Made by a program: the position numbers and the translations under genes. Positions 61,109 to 64,000 of a stretch of DNA of 64,000 nucleotides are shown here, in pieces. Origin of the DNA: SHWB01 sp050246875 (GTDB lineage: Bacteria; Pseudomonadota; Alphaproteobacteria; UBA6615); assembly GCA_050246875.1 (NCBI GenBank), contig JBFWVF010000002.1, forward strand, positions 372,001 through 436,000, given 5' to 3'. Below the pieces are notes generated by a model. It worked only from the letters and a program-made list of their open reading frames with translations. It was not told the DNA's origin and searched no databases. The stretch's first letter is position 1. Every line of letters begins with the position of its first letter.

Positions 61109-64000
61109 ATGACCGACCATGACACCGCCGGGCGCTTCATCGCCGACTGGCAGGCGAATGCCGCGAAGCTGCAGGCCGCCGGCGTGTGGTCGCCGGAGAT
61201 GGAGCACGATGCCTGCGGTGTCGGCCTCGTCGCCGCCATCGACGGCAAGCCGCGCCGCGAGGTCGTGACCGCCGGCATCGCAGCGCTGTCGGCGCTGTGG
61301 CACCGTGGCGCGGTCGACGCCGACGGCAAGACCGGCGATGGCGCCGGCATCCACGTCCAGATTCCGCAGGACTTCTTCAAGGAGCACATCCGCGCCACCG
61401 GCCACGAGCCGCTGGCCGGGCGCCTCGCCATCGGCATGGTGTTCCTGCCGCGCACCGACCTCGAGGCGCAGGAGCGCTGCCGCACCATCGTCGAGGCGGA
61501 GATCCTGCACTACGGCCACATGCTCTACGGCTGGCGGCAGGTGCCGACCGACAACACTGTGACCGGCGATAAGGCCAACGCGACGCGCCCCGAAATCGAA
61601 CAGGTGATGATCGCCAACAACCGCGGGGTGCCCGACCCGCAGTTCGAGCTCGACCTCTACATCGTCCGGCGGCGCATCGAGAAGCAGATCGCGGCCGAGG
61701 GCATCAAGGATTTCTACATCTGCTCGCTGTCGTGCCGCTCGGTCATCTACAAGGGGCTGTTCCTCGCCGAGCAGTTGACGACGTTCTATCCCGACCTGCT
61801 CGACGATCGCTTCATCTCGGCCTTCGCCATCTATCACCAGCGCTATTCGACCAACACGTTTCCGTCGTGGTCGCTGGCGCAGCCGTTCCGCGTCATCGCC
61901 CACAACGGCGAAATCAACACCCTGCGCGGCAACCGCAACTGGATGGCGGCGCACGAGCCGCGCATGGCCTCCGACAAGCTGGGCGAGGGCATCGCCGACG
62001 TCCTGCCGGTGATCCCGGCCGGCGCCTCGGACTCCGGTGCGCTCGACGCTGTCTTCGAGCTGATGGTGCGCGCCTCCGACCGCGACCTGCCGATGGTCAA
62101 GGCGCTGCTCATTCCCGACGCCTGGCACGACCGCAGCGACATGCCGCCGGCGCACCGCGCGCTGTTCTCCTACTGCGCCTCGGTGATGGAGCCGTGGGAC
62201 GGGCCGGCCGCGATCTGCGGCTTCGGCGGGCGCTGGGTCGTCGCCGGCATGGACCGCAACGGCCTGCGGCCCCTGCGCTACGTCATCACGACGGACGGCA
62301 TGCTGGTCGTCGGTTCCGAGACCGGCATGGTCCGGGTCGAGGAAGCGCGGGTCGTCGAGAAGGGGCGGGTAGGCCCGGGCGAGATGATCGCCGTCGACCT
62401 CAACGAGGGCGGGCTCTTTCACAACGGCGAGCTGCTCGACTCGCTGGCCGCGCGCCATCCCTACGAAAAGTGGGTCGAGCGCATCCGGCGCTTCGACGAT
62501 CACCTGCCCGCCGTGCCCGCCGAGCAGCCGACATTGCAGCGCGACGACCTGCGCCGTCGCGCCGCACTCTACGGCTGGACGATGGAAGAAATGGAGCTGG
62601 TGCTCCAGCCGATGGGCGAGGACGGCAAGGAGCCGACAGGCTCCATGGGCGACGACACGCCCCTCGCCGTGCTGTCGGCGAAGTATCGCGGCCTGCACCA
62701 TTTCTTCCGCCAGAACTTCGCGCAGGTGACCAACCCGCCGATCGACAGCCTGCGCGAGACGCGGGTGATGACGCTGGCGACGCGTCTGGCCAACCTCGGC
62801 AACGTGATGGAGGAGGACGCCCGGCAGCTCGACGTCCTGCTGCTGCGATCGCCGGTGCTCACCAATGGTGAGCACGCCGCACTGTGCAAACTGCTCGGCA
62901 CGAGCGCTGCCGAGATCGACTGTACGTTCGACCCGTCGGGCGGCGACGGTGCCCTCACCGTTGCGCTCGACCGCATCCGCCGTCAGGCCGAGGACGCGGT
63001 GCGCGGCGGTGCCGAGCATGTCGTCCTGTCCGATGCCGGCGTCGGCCCTGGAGCCGCGCCGGTGCCGATGATCCTCGCCGCCGGCGGCGTGCACACGCAT
63101 CTGGTGCGGCAGTCGCTGCGGACCTTCTGCTCAATTCACGTGCGGTCGGGCGAGTGCCTCGACGTGCACTACTTCGCCGTGCTGATCGGCGTCGGGGCGA
63201 CGACCGTCAATGCCTGGCTGGCGCAGGAGGCGCTGGCCGACCGGCACGCGCGCGGCCTGTTCGGCGACCGCGCCTTCGCCGACGTGCTGGGCCGCTACAA
63301 GGCGGCGGTGAACGCCGGCCTTCTGAAGGTGATGTCCAAGATGGGCATCTCGGTCATTTCGTCCTATCGCGGCGGCCGCAATTTCGAGGCCGTCGGTCTC
63401 TCGCGCACGCTGGTGTCGGAGTTCTTCCCCGGCATGTCGAGCCGCATTTCCGGCATCGGCCTGCCCGGCATCGAGCGCAAGCTCGTCGAGATGCACCGCC
63501 ACGCCTGGACGGACGACGTCGTACCGCTGCCGGTCGGCGGCTTCTACCGCTATCGTCGCGGCGGCGAGGCACACAGCTTCCATGGCCCGTCCATCCACAC
63601 GCTGCAGACGGCAGTCGCTGCCGACAGCTTCAACACCTACCGGCGCTATCTCGAACAACTGCGCGACCTGCCGCCGATCAACCTGCGCGACCTGCTCGAT
63701 TTCCGCGTGGCGACGGCGCCGGTCTCGGTCGACGAGGTCGAGTCGCTGACGCAGATCCGCAAGCGTCTGGTGGCGCCCGGGATTTCGCTCGGCGCCCTGT
63801 CGCCCGAGGCGCACGAGACCTTGTCGATCGCCATGAACCGCATCGGCGCGAAGTCGGACTCCGGCGAGGGCGGCGAGGATCCGGCCCGCTACAAGCCCAA
63901 GCCCAACGGCGACAATCCGTCGTCGGCGATCAAACAGATCGCCTCGGGCCGCTTCGGTGTCACGGCCGAGTATCTCAACAACTGCCGCGAGATCGAGATC
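61109..64000 (+). CDS. gltB: Glutamate synthase large subunit (cut by the window end)
   Basis: First 964 codons; family members have about 1500. Start MTDHDTAGRF, with a propeptide of 35 residues and the Ntn catalytic cysteine at C36 (HDACGVGLVAAIDGKPRR). The amidotransferase domain is shown by YHQRYSTNTFPSW and RVIAHNGEINTLRGNRNWM; the central domain and the beginning of the FMN/synthase domain (SPEAHE, SGEGGEDPARY) follow. The 3Fe-4S cluster and C-terminal helix lie beyond the window. ATG is 8 bp after the gltD stop. Confidence 0.96.
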   Translation, partial: MTDHDTAGRFIADWQANAAKLQAAGVWSPEMEHDACGVGLVAAIDGKPRREVVTAGIAALSALWHRGAVDADGKTGDGAGIHVQIPQDFFKEHIRATGHEPLAGRLAIGMVFLPRTDLEAQERCRTIVEAEILHYGHMLYGWRQVPTDNTVTGDKANATRPEIEQVMIANNRGVPDPQFELDLYIVRRRIEKQIAAEGIKDFYICSLSCRSVIYKGLFLAEQLTTFYPDLLDDRFISAFAIYHQRYSTNTFPSWSLAQPFRVIAHNGEINTLRGNRNWMAAHEPRMASDKLGEGIADVLPVIPAGASDSGALDAVFELMVRASDRDLPMVKALLIPDAWHDRSDMPPAHRALFSYCASVMEPWDGPAAICGFGGRWVVAGMDRNGLRPLRYVITTDGMLVVGSETGMVRVEEARVVEKGRVGPGEMIAVDLNEGGLFHNGELLDSLAARHPYEKWVERIRRFDDHLPAVPAEQPTLQRDDLRRRAALYGWTMEEMELVLQPMGEDGKEPTGSMGDDTPLAVLSAKYRGLHHFFRQNFAQVTNPPIDSLRETRVMTLATRLANLGNVMEEDARQLDVLLLRSPVLTNGEHAALCKLLGTSAAEIDCTFDPSGGDGALTVALDRIRRQAEDAVRGGAEHVVLSDAGVGPGAAPVPMILAAGGVHTHLVRQSLRTFCSIHVRSGECLDVHYFAVLIGVGATTVNAWLAQEALADRHARGLFGDRAFADVLGRYKAAVNAGLLKVMSKMGISVISSYRGGRNFEAVGLSRTLVSEFFPGMSSRISGIGLPGIERKLVEMHRHAWTDDVVPLPVGGFYRYRRGGEAHSFHGPSIHTLQTAVAADSFNTYRRYLEQLRDLPPINLRDLLDFRVATAPVSVDEVESLTQIRKRLVAPGISLGALSPEAHETLSIAMNRIGAKSDSGEGGEDPARYKPKPNGDNPSSAIKQIASGRFGVTAEYLNNCREIEI

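Overview
The window is GC-rich (roughly 70% by eye) and almost completely coding. It looks like a free-living alphaproteobacterium, probably of the Rhodospirillales or a nearby order; the genus cannot be fixed from sequence reading alone. The evidence is gene order. There is a hemC-hemD-mitofilin(Mic60)-hemY run. There is an rnd/kdsD-lptC-lptA-lptB-rpoN-hpf-ptsN run. An hsp20 gene is followed by a DUF1150 gene. An NDUFA9-like protein, uppP and gltD-gltB lie together at the right end.

Left part (1-10.8 kb): a cut-off acetyl-CoA synthetase, a Rieske protein, an EVE-domain protein, a YciI-like protein, gpsA, a 2OG-Fe(II)-oxygenase-like protein and tsaD, all on the minus strand. The haem and inner-membrane operon hemC-hemD-mic60-like-hemY runs on the plus strand and is followed by tRNA-Thr(CGT). 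From 10.9 to 20 kb lies an aromatic meta-cleavage operon: Gfo/Idh/MocA dehydrogenase, class III ring-cleavage dioxygenase, oxopentadienoate hydratase, acylating acetaldehyde dehydrogenase, hydroxyoxovalerate aldolase and oxalocrotonate decarboxylase. A MarR regulator and a divergent TRAP transporter (dctP-dctQ-dctM) follow and probably serve the same catabolic theme. An isomerase-thioesterase fusion, an old yellow enzyme and a nitroreductase come next.

Middle part (23-36.5 kb): two membrane or hybrid sensor kinases, an unknown protein and a CheY-like regulator; an alpha/beta hydrolase that lacks its serine nucleophile; a complete carbohydrate-type ABC importer (Tat-exported binding protein, two permeases, MalK-like ATPase); and a GAF-HD-GYP phosphodiesterase. 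polA follows. Its interior carries a sharply AT-rich, in-frame tract of about 450 bp that encodes an extra copy of a DNA polymerase I thumb segment. This is the strongest anomaly in the window. From 39.7 to 49.1 kb two gene groups diverge from one 186-bp region: four tandem two-domain NIPSNAP genes (a duplicated gene pair), a Nudix hydrolase and two GSTs on one side; a cupin with a histone-H1-like tail, SMP-30, an NHL propeller and propionyl-CoA synthetase on the other.

Right part (49-64 kb): heat-shock and envelope housekeeping. hsp20 has a sigma-32-like promoter and a leader that might act as an RNA thermometer. It is followed by DUF1150, ptsN, hpf (with a strong sigma-70 promoter), rpoN, lptB, lptA, lptC, kdsD, rnd, an NDUFA9-like protein, uppP, gltD and the first two-thirds of gltB. 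No CRISPR array, insertion sequence, prophage or rRNA was seen.
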